Positions 1 through 14,289 of a DNA stretch of 64,000 bases are shown in pieces. The position numbers were made by a program, and so were the translations under genes. A model generated the notes under the pieces. That model saw only the letters and a list, made by a program, of their open reading frames with translations, searched no databases and was not told the DNA's origin. The DNA comes from Lagopus muta (taxonomy: Eukaryota; Chordata; Aves; Galliformes; Phasianidae): the NCBI RefSeq assembly GCF_023343835.1, contig NC_064439.1, forward strand, positions 19,601,433-19,665,432, in the 5' to 3' direction. Within the stretch, counting starts at the first letter, position 1, and each line of letters opens with the position of its first letter.

Positions 1-770
1 TAGCTAGACATATGTTTTCATCTTTCTCTGCGGGTAGCAAGCCAGCTGTCGTTTACATTTGGAACAGAAAGGCCTAGATTTCTCTGAAACAGGTCTGACC
101 CTCTCCAGTTCTGGCACAGCCAGTACTTGCAACTGGTGACTGTTCCTGGCAAAATACCCTGAAAATGTGAAGTCACAGTAGCCCTTGATTTTTGATAGTC
201 AACAGGAAGATGGAAAGTTCTATCTAAATGAAATCATATCCAGACGTGAAATATAATAACCCTTCTTCTGTTTGTTGTTTCACATTTGCATCCAAGATTT
301 TTTTTTTGACGTTTCATGTGTGTTTCTGTGTCTCTTAGATGGCATTCAGTAGTTCTTTGTGCATTTCTAACATTTACGTTGTCATTTATGCTTTTTGCTG
401 TTAAGTATATCTTTAGTACATCTGTTTACATGTTAACATTTGTGATGACATCATTTATCACAGTGCCTATCCTATATTAATAAGCTATATAAATAAGATA
501 TAGGGCAGTAAAAAAAAAAAAAAACAGGAATTGGCAAAATCAATATTTAATTTTTGTACAAATCTTATTCCTCTGAAATGTTATTCAGAAATTGATTTTG
601 ACACTTATAATTTCTGAAACCAAAACAGAATGTTTTAGGAGATGTAAAGTCAAGGCTTTAATACCTGTTGTCAGACAGCCTTCACCTAGTAAAAATCCCC
701 TTGAGAATACCAATATTATTATGTATGATATTCACTTTAAATACAACTAATTCAGACATGTATCTGTGTC

Positions 771-802
771 TTATATATATTATATATATATATACATACA
801 TA
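771..802. repeat. TA-rich simple repeat
   Basis: An imperfect run of TA units ends in TACATACATAT. It is typical slippage-prone intergenic sequence. Confidence 0.9.
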
Positions 803-2460
803 TCACAATTTTGAATTCCAGCATTCTGCTTTTAGCACAAAGTAAGAACACAAGAATATCACTTTCCCCTGCATATGTTATAATAGCTTCATAAACATGC
901 ATGGCTATTGGGAACGTGCACTCTCGTGACTCCTAACATGTCAAGTTTGGTTTATGCCTCACCCATATTATGAAAATAAAGAGGAATTTCCACACCCTCA
1001 CATATCTGGTTCCTTACAGCTACAAAAAAAGTGTTGCCTGCATAGTTAAAAGCCACGATAAACGCAGCCAGAAGTTAACAGATGTTTAAGGAAAATAAAG
1101 GAGTTCCAGATGGTTTTTTGCTTTCTATCATCATAGATTCACAAGAGGCAAAGTACATAAGACCCACGGCTGTAAAACTTCCAGTACATCTAAACAGATT
1201 ACTTTCTTTGATTCTAATTTCATTTTCCAGGGTATTCTGTTATGTCAGAGATACAGCTAGACATTGGATTGCAAGGACAGGACAGTTTTGTCCAAAATAC
1301 AGGTAGGAGGCCCTTAGTTATAAGGTGATCACATCTTCAAATCAGCCTATTAGGAGTCTCTTGAACACAGCCAAGACAGATCCACTTGGAAAAGAATTCT
1401 CTCTCTTAAACAAGACATCACTTCAGTGTATACTTTTTTTTTTTTTAATCTCAAAACCAGAAACTTCATAAGACATACATATTTCATAAAAAGACTGCAA
1501 AGAAAGACAGCCTGTTTAGAACCAAGAAGGAACATAGCCTTAAATTGGACCATGCTCTATTCCCTCATCTCATTTAAACAGAATCCAAACATACCAAAGA
1601 TTTTTCTGTTGAATTTTTGCACATGCACTCAGAGGCCTTTCAGCATTAAGACACTGATGTCTGGAAGTTCTGCAGTGCAACCTGCTGATGACTTCTCTCC
1701 TACTTCTTTCTTTCTGTATTTTTCTCTCAAATGTTTGATAAAGCCACAGGCTGCCATTTCTAATTTATTTAAGTGCCAAAAGTCTTTTAGTAAAACTACT
1801 TTTTAATTAACAAATTGAATACACATTTTTAATCCCTTCTTAACTTTACAAGTACACCAGTGATCTCCACAAGTTTTCTTTGTGCATAATACTACATGCA
1901 GTTGAAGAGTCAAAGTTCAGTATAATTTGGAACTCAGTAGGAGCTGAGCAGAGCACAGCTTGAAGTTAATACAATGCCATCACACTTTGATAGTAGTTTC
2001 TGCCTTTGCATTGTACTCTCCATTCTAGTTATTTACCATGGATGAAAAGAAACACAGCAGAAATGTGGTAGATCACACATGGAACTAAGACCTTCAAAAA
2101 GGATGAGGAAATTTTCCTTACCAGGAAATTCTCTTTACAGAAATGAAACACAGAAGTGGAAATATAATACGGAAAACTAAAAGAATAAATACAGCTGCTT
2201 TGTTAGTCCTGTTTATCACATCACAGTACAAACACAAGAAAATCCAGTCTAATTCAAAGAAAATAGTCTTCATATCCATCATTAGTAAGTCAAAACATTA
2301 ACCAAGCCTATTAACCATGGACTTGAGTTATCAGAAGTCTTTCAGGAGCTATCATTCTCTAAGACAGAAATAAAACTGTATGAGGCTGCATTTAAAAAGA
2401 AACTTCTCTGAACAGGTTACAGGATCAGTCAGTAACTGTCAGATGAAGCTTTTAGGTTGA

Positions 2461-2529
2461 TTTTTTCTTTTTTCTTTCTTTCCTTTCTTTTTTTTTTTTT
2501 TTTTTTTTTTTTTTTGTTGTTGTTGTTGC
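2461..2529. repeat. Polypyrimidine, poly-T and GTT tract
   Basis: TTTC/TTCC units are followed by about 27 T residues and then GTT repeats, about 69 nt in all. It is likely to vary in length between individuals. Confidence 0.9.
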
Positions 2530-4611
2530 ACAGAAGATTATCTGTTTTTTGGTTTTGATTTTTTTTTTTTCTTCCCCTTGCTTGCTTTATCTTTGCTTCA
2601 GATCTTCTAACCTGGAACAAAAACCATGCATCCTCACTGATTTGATCTTGTAAGTATTAATAGGATACCTGACAAGTCTAAGTTCTGCAAATCGTTAGGT
2701 AGTACTTGAGCAACATGGGAATTTTCTTTTTTAGAAATAAAAACGTCAGTATTCAATATACCAGTAAGTATTGACTTCACGAATATTCATTCGTAATTGT
2801 TACAGCAACAAAGTACAACCATGTGGCAGAAGGGTTTTATTTCAAAAAAAGGAATCAGATTTCAGTTCAGTTTACCAAAGAAAACTTGAAATTAAGCAGT
2901 AAGAGGGAACGACCAAATTTGAGAATGCTTTTAATTGGCATTTTCCCATCAATAAATAGGGCAGTTTTAATCAGTCCAGAACTGTTTCCAAATTCAGACT
3001 CACTTGAGCAATTTTGAGAACTGCTTGTCACGGTGGGTTCATAAGATGAGATGACTCACACACCACAGCAGGGTGCATCAGATCTGGGCAAGTGTACAGC
3101 GATGGATGCCTCCTACCATGGATTTCACATCATCTGCACAGCACGTGTCCTGTCACAGCAGCAGTATTGGTCCTGACAAACATACAGACCTCCCTAAAGT
3201 CAGTCCGAAGTGCCTAACTCAGTGACCATGTTTCACTTCATTTCCACCCTTGCTTCCTTACCCTTAAGATAATAAGGCTGCTACACTTCTTGACTTGCTA
3301 GAAGAGCAAACGCGGTGATGCATGTATTGAGTAGTAAATACACCAAAATTTATGAGCCAAGAAGTGGCTGAGACACTCTCAAAGCTATCCTACCTTCCAG
3401 CATATTATATGAAAGAATTTTATAGATTTCGGCCCGAGAAGATGCATGATGACCTGTGAGATGGGTAGAGGGAAGGAGGCTGCACTTCTGGGCAAAAGGG
3501 AGCTCTGATGTGAGGAGCAAACCTGCTGGGTTAGGAGAGCTGGAATGATACTAAGTACCCCCTTGAGGAAACACAAACTAGAACAAGAGGATGGGAGTTA
3601 TCCAGAAGATACTTTGGGGATACAACCTCACCCAGATCTCGGGAGGCTGCTGAGGTTGCCATGATGGTCCTTCTCCCTTTTTCCCCCCACTTGCCCATCT
3701 ACAGCTAAAATTCAGGGCAGTGCTACCCCAAGAGATAAAGATCTTTCCACATTCTCTCGAGGAAGCACTTCCCATGCTAGGTCTTAGTGGAAGAAAGATA
3801 GAGAGAAGACAAGAATTAGAGCTATTCTCCTCTTACAAGGTTTAAGATAGGAGGGGTGAGTCCAAGTCACTGTAAGTCACCCGTTCCGGGAAATTCAGCA
3901 ACCTTGACTTGAGTTTTGAGAAGTTTAGCAAGAAGTCCAAAGTTAGTCGGAAATGTAGCAACACATTAAATAAATAAATAAAACCAGAATTGTGGAGCTC
4001 TAAAGATCTTGCCTTCTGAGAAGTGTTCAGTGAACCTGGAATGAAGTTTTTCAGTTGTTGACTCAGAAGCATCTAAACATTTATCATCGTTTCACCTCAT
4101 CACTGAGAAGAATTTCCAACAAAAACGCCCTTCCAAAAAAGCAGAGGGTGAATCACCATTTTCTTTTCTATCACGAGGTATTACGAGAAGACAGAAAATC
4201 TCATGCCACACAGCCAAGTTGTACAGGTTGCATGCTTAAGGCAAACAGCCAATTTCATTGTTACTTGTCCAAATGGTTTCTCATTAAAAGAGCTATTAAA
4301 ATAAGCATTAAATATTGAGATTTAAATGAAATGCCTCATACCACCATGTAACAGACTCAACAGACATTCCTTGGGAATATTTATGAATATTGACTTTGCA
4401 AAATTTAAAGGGAAGCAGTTCAGATTCCTGGGAGCTATGCCAAGAGATTTCAAATCCAGGAAAACAGCACTCTGTGATGTGAAAACAGGACTAGAATCCA
4501 CACGTCCTGGAATTTAACCTAAGCTACCAGTTTTCTGCAGGTTCTTTGCATGCAACACAGGCACCATATGCATTTCATCAATTTAAGGTATTCTGACATT
4601 ATGCACCGAGT

Positions 4612-4778
4612 AGAATCACAGAATGGCTTGGGCTGTAAGGGACATTAAATCTCATACAGCTCCAACCCCTTGCCATGGGCTGGGTTGCCACCTACCAGAT
4701 CAGGCTGCCCAGGTCCCCATCTAACCAGGTCTTGAATGCTTCGATAGAGAGGGCACCCACAGCTTCTTCAGGCAGTCT
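4612..4778 (-). mobile_element. CR1 LINE 3' fragment
   Basis: It begins AGAATCACAGAATGG, the complement of the CR1 tail. It continues with sequence complementary to the CR1 3' end (TTGCCATGGGCTGGGTTGCC). The element is 5'-truncated and lies on the minus strand. Confidence 0.85.
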
Positions 4779-7700
4779 ATAAATCTGTGCTAGATTGATC
4801 AAGATTCAGAAAAAAGTGGCCATATCCAACAGAGCTCAGCTCTCACCCATATGGACAGTGACAGCACTGAAGGGCTAAAGAGCCTTCTATACTCTCCTTT
4901 TCTTTCCTGCATAATAGTCCTGTACCCAAAAGTAATGGTCCTGTTTCCAGGAGTCTTTCCCTCCTGTGTTCATACAGATTCAGGTTGTTTGTGGGCGACT
5001 TGTATTCCAACTTCTGTAGATATTCTCATGGACAGAAAAGGCATTTCTTTTATAAGTCAAATTAATAAATAATAAAAAAAAACAACACACACAAGGGAAA
5101 GAACTTTCAGTCAAAGATAAAAGGTGCCTAGGGGAAAGGGATAATAATCCAAACAGGAAGGGGTTGGGAGGTTGGGATTATTTGTTTGCCTTTCCTGGTT
5201 CCTTGGCTGGAAGCAAGAGATTGCCCACAGTCACGGATGGGTTATTTTCATCTCTCATTTCAATGGGAGGCATCAGAACAACTCAGAAGCTGTGGAACCT
5301 GGCAGCTAGTTCAATCCTAAATGTGAACTCTCAAAACTGATTGTGTCAATTAAATCAGAAAAAAAAAAAAAATGAAAACAATTACTACAATGAGTTAAAA
5401 CTAATTTTGTGTTAGTGAAGAGTTTCTCTCTTCTTGGGTACTTCTTTTTTTGTCAAGACGAGTGCATCTTCTATGTTTTGCTATCTCTGCCATTTCATAG
5501 ATGGTGCTCAAGCCCAGAGGTTTAAAAAAAAAAAACAAAAAAAAACTTAGTATTTCAATATTTCTCTGTCAATTTCAAGTGGTGCCAGAGCCTGCAAGAT
5601 AAAACACCCCGGTTTGTCATCAGCCAATCCTTGACTGTGCTACTGGCCCATAAACCTAACTCAGATTACCTCCAGTAACACTCCTGGAATCAGATGGCTG
5701 CAATTCCCACCTCACTATAAGAAAATCCTCACAGCCTCTTCCTGGCTGTACAATGGGCACAGAGCTGCTTGTTCCTTTAGCCAGCCCAGCATGGGATGGC
5801 TCAGGCAGTGGCCGCATGTCAGAGGATGAGGAGCTCTGACACCATAGCTTTGTATTCACACTGTATTTCACACTAACGTGGTCATCTTATCTGGTACTTC
5901 TGTAGAGCAATGGTCTGAAGTCACGAACACATCTGTATTTTCAGAGAACAGCTTCCTTCTGCAGTATCAAAACTTGCCATTTGCTTTTTCTTCCTACAAT
6001 AAAAACACTCATTTCAGTTCAGTGTTACAGAAAGGATTTATATGGGCCATTCTTTTTTGGAGTCCTGGCAGCTCTTCCTGCCTGTTATCTATGACCAGAA
6101 ATGAGCTGATGTATCTGAGTTTTTACAGGAAACCAAATCAGCAAATGTCACAGCAGCAGTGAAGCAGGATATAGTAAACTGTGCTTCACGTACACATTCC
6201 ATGCTTCCTTTACAAAGCTTATATAGCTGAGAGCAAAGCAGAAAACAGCAAATGCAAGTATAGGGAAAAGAACGCTGAAGTGCTTCGTAAATCATAAAAG
6301 CTGATTTTTTTCCCTGACAAAGCAGTGAAAACGTAAGCAAGTAGAGTCCAACACTGAAGTGCTCAGGATATAGCGTGCCATAGGAGTCAGAACACCAGCC
6401 AAGAAGATTTGCCTATAGCTCCTCTGTGCTTGTTTCAAACCGCTCCCAGGGGAGATGCCTCACTGCTGCACACGAGGCAGGAGGCTTCTGTAAGGCCCAG
6501 GATGTGCCAGAACACATCACAGCTCTGGCTTCACTCAAAGCCCTACCTGACTTCATATCTCTTTTAACAACTTTAGAAAAGAGCTGAATTTTTACACAGC
6601 CTTAAAACACTGTTTGCTTTATAGACAGTTTCAAGTTGGTGTGGATGAATCCCCTGTACAAAGCATGCACATCCTTCCAGAAACAAGGCCTCATTACTAA
6701 AGGTTGATTTGTTTGCACAAAGCCTTCTCTCCTTTCTTTGTCCCACCTGACTGAACACCACCTCAAACAGAGATTTGTTTCTTCCTCTCCTTCTCTCCCC
6801 CATTCTTCAGACCCTACCCCACATCAGATCCCATTCCAGCAAAGCCAGCACCTTGCAGATCTGGCACTGAACCACTGAAAAGAGAGAAGATTAAATCCTT
6901 TCATCGAGCCCTGCTGCACATCACTCCAATACCAATATATGACGTTACCATGATGGCAGATTACCCTATTCCTTGTTTTTTACACCTACATTTATCCAAG
7001 GGACAACTTAAAGACGTGCTTCTGATAGAAACAGAAAGACTAAAGAAACTGATATTTTGGTAAACTCAGTGCACAAGGTGTGCTTAGAAATTCTACGAAA
7101 GCATAAACATTTCCTCAACTGTCCTGTTGAATCCTATCCTGTGGCTTAAAGGGGAACCATGAAAGAGGTTTTTTGTTTTTTTAAAGAAAGTCACTTAAGC
7201 CCACAGGATGTATGGCAGTGGAACATGCAGCAGGGCTGCTGCTAAGAACCAGTCTGGTGGAGAGTGAGGAGTTCTCATTTCTTCATATGGCAGTGAAACA
7301 CTCAAAGAACATAACATGTCAGGGGTCAGCAGTGTGTTTCTGACTGTTTGTGGGATTTCACTGTACCAGGAGCAGCTCTGCTATTAGTTAGGATACAGCA
7401 AATTACCCCATGGCCTTCCCAGCGTGTCCCTCAGCCCAGAGCTGTCTGCCACTCATGCTTGATGCAATCTCACCACAACGTCAGAAATGATGTTGGTGGT
7501 ACGGCAGTTGAGGCTGAACCTTCCCACCAGTATTCCATTACATTTTGTTGTCATATGACAACAGATAGCAGAGGAGCAGTCTGACAGAATGCCACCTAAT
7601 ACAGAAGTGTGGATGAAGCAAAATTATGGGATTTAATTCCTCCATGCAGAAAAAAAATGGCACCATTGACATTCATCGATGCTTGCCAAATATTTATAGA

Positions 7701-8560
7701 GACCCAGCAGTTGATGCGAGCTCAGTGAGGTGGTGGGTGGTGCATTTTAGCAGTGGTGACAGCAACATGAAAGACTGTGAAAGACAAAACTGTTTTCCTT
7801 TTTTGTCTCAAAGCTTGCTTTGTGAGGCCTTTCTGGTGATAAGGCTCTAACTGACAACTGCAAATTATCCAGGGGAGTGAGTGGTGAATGTCACTGTGCC
7901 ACAGTACCTCTGCTCATGATTGTAAAGATAAGCAGAAGCAGGACAAGCAGTCTTTTTCCGGGGTGAGGCTTGAAGGAGCTGACCACTACAAAAGGCAATA
8001 ATGCTTGTGCATGGCAATGAAGATATCGCTCCCTGCTGGTTGATCTGTTGGGTCAGGTATGTCACACTAAGAGAAAAAAAGAAGAATAAAACCCGGAGAA
8101 ATGGCAGATAAAAAGGCACTCACAAAACTAAGGACTTTGGAGAACTCCCAACGAAACCTTTGACAGAGAATTCCTTGAGGGAAAAAGAACCCCCCCCTCC
8201 CCGGAGTTGGTATGCCATATACATATGTATTGATAAAATGAAATTAATTTATGCTTTAAATTATGACCAGTGTTTGTGGGCATGCTTACCGTAAGAATCA
8301 AGTATGAGAAAACACGCGAAAGAAGGGAATAATCATTAGGAGACACGCATATATGTGGAACTGCATTTCCACATAGATATACACATACATATACGGTTCA
8401 CACATTATTTATACAAGCCTCCTGCATGCAGACATACAGACAAGCTGGGACTGGACTTTTCCTGATGCTGAACCACAGAGTCCCACTGAATGCTGTTCAG
8501 TTTTGTTTACAGATTCACAACTGCTTGCTACCTACTATCTATACTTAATAAAGAAATAAA

Positions 8561-8870
8561 ACACTATAATGCAATGGAAAGCACAGCAATAATAGCATGG
8601 TAGCAAAGCCTGAGGCTGCAGCAAGTGAGGATAAGCCCAAATACAGTGGCTGTGTACACAGAAACAAAGGGAAAAAAGCTGCTAACCTTCAGAAGGCCTC
8701 AGGTAGGCAGGGATCTCCAGCAAGACACCCTTGCCTCCGCTACCAACCCTTAAATGACATCTGGGAAGGAGTGGATCCTGGCTGCACACACCTGAGCTCT
8801 CCTGGGCAGGTTCTGCCTTCCCACCAGGTGCCCAGTTACTGGTTCAAGCCACGACTTAGCATTTCACTTC
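8561..8870. repeat. Unclassified dispersed repeat, copy 1
   Basis: This shares most of its length, in the same orientation, with 10616-10957. Both contain GGCTGCAGCAAGTGAGGATA, a GGATCCTGGCTGCA block and a TGCCTTCCCA-C-CAGGTG block. It is probably a solo LTR or non-autonomous element; I cannot name the family. The flanks are A/T-rich. Confidence 0.7.
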
Positions 8871-10615
8871 AATAAATAAACAAGCAACAAACTTGCTGTC
8901 AAATTCAGCTCTACTGACAGACAAATTCAAGGCAGTCTGGTTCTTGGAAAAGGCAAATTCAGGAACTGGCTTGAGCAACCAGGGCAAAGATCTGCTCTCT
9001 GAAGTGATGAGGACTCACAGACAGGGAGCATTTACAGAAAGCCTTGATTATCTGGAAGTAGTACTCAAGAGTAGAAAGTGTGGCCATTTAATAGAGAATA
9101 AACTTACTAAGATAAATTACCAAAGGGAAATAATCTACTTTACAGTTAAGTGAGCATAAGTGCTAAGGCAAAAGTAATGGCAAACGCTACCTAAATGCCA
9201 TTATCCACACAACTAAGCAGCACATCACAATGCCACAAAAAGTACAACACATTCTACAAACTGAGCTTCCCAGACTCTGTTAAAGTAAAAGAACTGTTAC
9301 TCTCCCCCCCTCATAGCACCATAAGGAATAGGAGACCTCTGAACAAATGCACATAGTAAGAGAGCCCATGGGACAACACGTACGCCATTCTTTCCATGTC
9401 GTTTCAGATGGCAGCAGACACAAACTGCGTTCTTACAGCTGCACAGAGCCATGGCTGCATCCTCTGCTTTTGTGTTCATGTAAAATATCACTACATACAT
9501 TACTTCTCCTTCTGAGGCCACGTGCCTTCTGCTGCTGAGTTGGCCTAAATGAACTCTGCCACAACGCTGCATTATCAACTACAAGAATATGTCACCAGGG
9601 AACAGAGGAAAGACTCACTTGGGGAAATTTTCACAGCTGTAAGAGACATCAGAACCAAGTGATGTAGATGCTCACACCTTGTTGCAGAGCTGAGTAAATT
9701 GGGACAGTTTGACACTTTGTTTGCAAAAGCCACATAATCCTCAAATAGCATAAATACAAGGGTGAGCCATGGCAAGTGGCTAGAAATAGACGTGATTTCA
9801 GTCACTGTCAGGGCAGATACTTTGCTTATTATTAATCAAGATGGGAAAACAGCTTAAATAAAAATTAAAGCAGTAAATAAAAATACAAAGCAGTAAATAG
9901 ACACACTGGCTGGGCAGATAACTGACAAGTTCATGATAGTGAATGCTATTTTACTGGTAGCAGGCTTTAGCTACCACAAAAAGTATTCCTGCTGGATTCA
10001 ACAGCTCTATTCAGAGGGTCCTAAGCACAGCTACTGGCACAGCAGCTGTTAGCAATGCAGGGCATATAGGGCATAAACAACCTCAACCGTAGGAATAAAA
10101 GGTGCATGTATGCACCTCAAATCTTATGCTGAAGAGGGCAAAGCAAAGTCAGAGCAAAAGAAAAGGTTCTACAATCACTAGTTGTTATTTTCTTAGGTTT
10201 TACGTCAGCTCAATAGATCTTATTCTAAAAAATAGTTTTTTAGTTGTACACTGACAGTTCTCAGTCTACAACTAAAAATACATATATGTGCCTCTATTTC
10301 TTCCTCCTTCCCCCAAAGGAGTTTCTATGTTATTGCATGCTGCCCATACATATTCCAACATCAACGAGAATGTTTTAGAAAAATCAACAAACAAAAAAAT
10401 AACACTCAACACAAACCAGCCCTACTGCATGGGTTTCTCCACATTCTTAACAAGGCTTATGATTTGTTTCTCAGATAAAACACAGATCACAAGCACCGTG
10501 AGTGAAAACAGCTTTGTTTTAGAATAGGCACAGATCAAACACAGACCAAGCAACCCAGCACTAGGCTACTCTGTGTTACTACTTGACAATTAATTCAATT
10601 CCTGATGATAACTGT

Positions 10616-10957
10616 TGTAACACTACAACACGATGGAAAGCACAGCAGGGTAGCAAAGCCTTAGGCTGCAGCAAGTGAGGATAAGCCCAAATGCAGCAGC
10701 TGTGGACACCAAAAGGAAAATAAAGCTTCTCACCTTTGGAAAGCTTTGGTAGGGGATCTCCACGGGAAGCAGGGACCACCAGCAAGATAGCCTTACCTCC
10801 ACTACCAATCCTTAAGCAAGGTCTGGGAAGGGGTGGATCCTGGCTGCAGCCTTCTGGTCACTCAGTTACATTGCTTGCACCTGAGCTTCCCCTGGGCTGG
10901 CCCTGCCTTCCCACAGGTGCTCAATCACCAGTTCAAGCTGTGACTTGCATTTCCACC
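10616..10957. repeat. Unclassified dispersed repeat, copy 2
   Basis: It is homologous to 8561-8870. The same 8-mer, ATAACTGT, sits at 10608-10615 and 10958-10965, consistent with a target-site duplication. The ends (TGTAACAC and TTTCCACC) are not obvious inverted repeats. A third, diverged partial copy lies near 53649-53846. Confidence 0.7.
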
Positions 10958-13900
10958 ATAACTGTAAACTAGCTGTCAGGCTGAGGTAGTATTTATCAAT
11001 CAGTACACAAATATATACATTACACTACACAGATAGAGCTGATTCCATTTGTTTGCTACCAACACTAAAATATTCATGCTGTATTTCCCACAATAAAAGA
11101 GGGCATGCTGCACAACTGAAGTAAGAAGCACAGTGTATTACTTGGAGTGTAACAAGTTAATCACAGGTGAAGAACTTGAAAAGCAAAAATGCCATTATCT
11201 ACACGCAGGTGCCGTACAACAGCAGCAGCAAAACACAGCAGAAAACCAACACCTGATTCCCCAGGAAATCAGAACATTTGTCTTCAGAGTACTTAGAACA
11301 CACTTTGCCCATTGCATCCCTGTCCTTTCTCTTATCTCTCTTCCTTGCAATTTATGAATTGAGTTTGCAACATAATGAACTAAATACTCCAACTTTAATA
11401 TTTGCATTCATACCAAAAACAATTAACAGTTTTTACAAATAGTGTTATTTACTAAAACAATTCTTGTACAACAGTGCAGTATATCTAAATATATACATAT
11501 GCCAACATCAAAGGGAGCATCAAAACAGAACAAGCCAAAAATGTACTTTGCTACTGTGTACACTTTATTACAACCAGAACAGACTTCAGCAGGCTCCTTT
11601 TGTTTTTCATGACAAAGACAGAAATTATTTGGATTTCCAGAAGCACATGCAGGTGAGAGGAACAAAAACTCCTACCCTTTTGCTAAGGTAGCAGCATGAA
11701 AATTGATCTGCAATTATACATAGTAGCAAATGGAATGTTTTTAAATACAAATATCCTAACTCCAGAAACAAGGCTTCTAATGGCTTACATAGTGTTTTTA
11801 CATATTGAAGCAAAAAGGTCAAATTTCAGGGCCTTCCAAGGTTTTACTATGGTGTTGGATAGCATACACATCAAAGTCAATATTCTTCATTGCAGCTGAA
11901 AAGGAAAAAGGAGTACCTGGAGTGTGAAGTTGGTTGGCTTTATTAACATGGAATAGAAGAGTACAAAATGATTCTGCCTGCCTCCTAACAACGGCCATTT
12001 TTGTAGATTTTATTTTGCTTTTTTTTAAAAAAAAAACAAACCTGCTCTTGATTTTTAAATGGAAAAATTATGCTCCCTTATTATTCAAAAGCGATGCGTG
12101 CATCTTCTCCAAAGGAAACTGCAGATACATCATTCAAAGTGCCATTGTAGCCACGGTAATTAGAGACATTCTTTTCCATTCAGTCTGTGAAACCCACCAG
12201 ACAAGGAATAAAGTAAGACTGCACAGAAACCTTTGAAATGAGAGTGAAAAAATAAAGGTAAGTGATATTAGAGAAAATACTAAACAAATTAATTGGAGAA
12301 TGAGGTATTAAGCAGTTCTCCAGCATAAATCTGATGTTCCTGTCATCTAGATGAAATCAGAGAACTATAACAGCAGCCTAGATTTGATCAGCAAAATATG
12401 TCCATGCTATTAAAAGCAGATTTATCTCCTCTTATCCAAGCATTTGCAATCTGACAAAATCATATGAAGTTCTGGTTACTCAAACTCGTTTTAGGTCCCC
12501 CTTCAAAACTTCTGAAGAGTCACTGTATGAGGGCAATATGCTTCCCCACACCTGCTAAGAAGCACATGATACTGCTATCTTGTTTTTCACGGTTGTTATA
12601 CTGCTGTATAGGTATTCTGCCTTCTTTGACATCAAACACACATTTACACGGGTAACAGTTACTAAACAGAGGTGGGTAAATATGTGGCAGCTGATGTTTC
12701 AACTGCAAACTCCTGAATACACTGCCATAACATCAGTGTACCAAATCAAATTTCAACACGCTGACCTCAGAATTCTTCCTGGGATGCTTTACAGTAAATC
12801 TTTACATCTCTGTTACACCCACATAAATTGAGATGATGGGTAAACAAATTTTAGCTGAGAAATGCACAGAAGGCACTTTCCAGATTCCGCTCCAGTTCAT
12901 GAAAACCAAGTCACTACAATATTCCTTCTGACATTAATTAACATTTCCGTATTCCTTCATAAAAGAGTTAAACAACAAAGGGTTACACAAAATGTGGTGA
13001 GAAGACTTCAGCCTTTCATTGTCTATTTACAAATAAAGAAGTGAGACGTTCAAAAATTAGGTGTTCTGTTGGAACAGGAATGATGTGTCATTTCCAGGGA
13101 TTCTGAACTTTCAGACGGATTAACTTTGTGACACTTAGGTTCTTTGCTAAGAAGCTTTTCCACACAGGAGCTGTACATGTTCTTTCCTTCTCTCACCCAT
13201 ATTCAGTGTTCAATACCATAGTAAGACAGAATATGCATGAACTTCATCAAAACAATGCATAAATAAGGAAACTGAATAGATCACAGCAGGGAAAACCAGC
13301 AATGACATTTTCAGATGATACTAAACTGGTCGAAAGGTGAACTGAAATATAATTCCTGAATACCAGTTAGAGGATAAGTGAAGGAATTAGTGCAGGGACA
13401 GCATGTAGCAAAGCAGGAGGAAGTGTAACTGAAAAGCACTAGATCAAGGGATGCAACCATGTGAGAAGGCAAAATAATCATTCCTGGTTAATGAAACAAA
13501 ACAACATGAAGCAATACAGCTCCAAAATAAACTTGGTCTGAAAACTGCATCTGAAATTAAAAAACAAAAATAAAAATGGGATGCTAAGACTAAACCTAAA
13601 ATCAGCACCAATTGTGGTCAATGAAAACATATTTTTTTTTTAGGTCAACTAATGCATGAAAGACTAGGAATGTGAATTGTTAAAGTCAGCTGGGCTTTAA
13701 GCTTCTCCTTGAATTGGGGCACAAGAAGTATGGAGTAGAGGTTATTTACACTTCTGGCAGAAATTACACACTTCTAAATACTGCTTCTCTGCTTCTCAGT
13801 AAGATAGCTAAAGCATGCAGAGAACACTATCTAAATGACACTGCACGTCCTTTCTACAAAAAAAAAAACAAAACAAACACGTCTTCAATCTATTAAAAAT

Positions 13901-14289
13901 GATCTATTATACAAATCCTTGGACTTTCATCCCTCCCCCCCTTTTTTTTTTGTAGCTGTTAGTGTTACCTTCCAAATTCCACAGACTATTGTGCTAACAC
14001 CAAATACAAACAGTCTGTGAGCATGCTTAAGAATTCTGGAAAAAGAAAAAACCAAACCAAAACACGAACATTCCAGTATTGAAACAAGCTGTTCTGGCTA
14101 GAAAATCACTGACTGGAACACATCAGCTAGGGCCATGTTTTGTAACCACCTGGCTACAAAGTTAGGCAAAATCAGCCTTCCAAAAGAATTAAGAGGCAGA
14201 ACACCAGCTCTACTAAACAGGTGAAACAAAGATTTGTTAGGTAACACATAGACCAGGAGTATAAGGATTACTGAGGTTAATTTACATTA

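Larger units (their letters stand above)
1..14289. other. Non-coding region downstream of STAM
   Basis: AT-rich sequence without a supportable gene. It contains TA-rich and pyrimidine simple repeats, a CR1 tail at 4612-4778, and two direct copies of a roughly 310-340 bp dispersed repeat (8561-8870 and 10616-10957). Open frames here are short, lack family motifs and have no splice partners. Long alternative STAM 3'UTRs could reach about 11900. Confidence 0.6.

Noticed and set aside
1426..1806. 126-codon plus-strand ORF in the left flank
   Set aside because: It has no recognisable motif, begins in a T-run and has no gene context. I treat it as chance.
1..14000. Search for the next syntenic gene (TMEM236 in mammals) downstream of STAM
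   Set aside because: No exon-like match was seen on the minus strand. It probably lies beyond the window.
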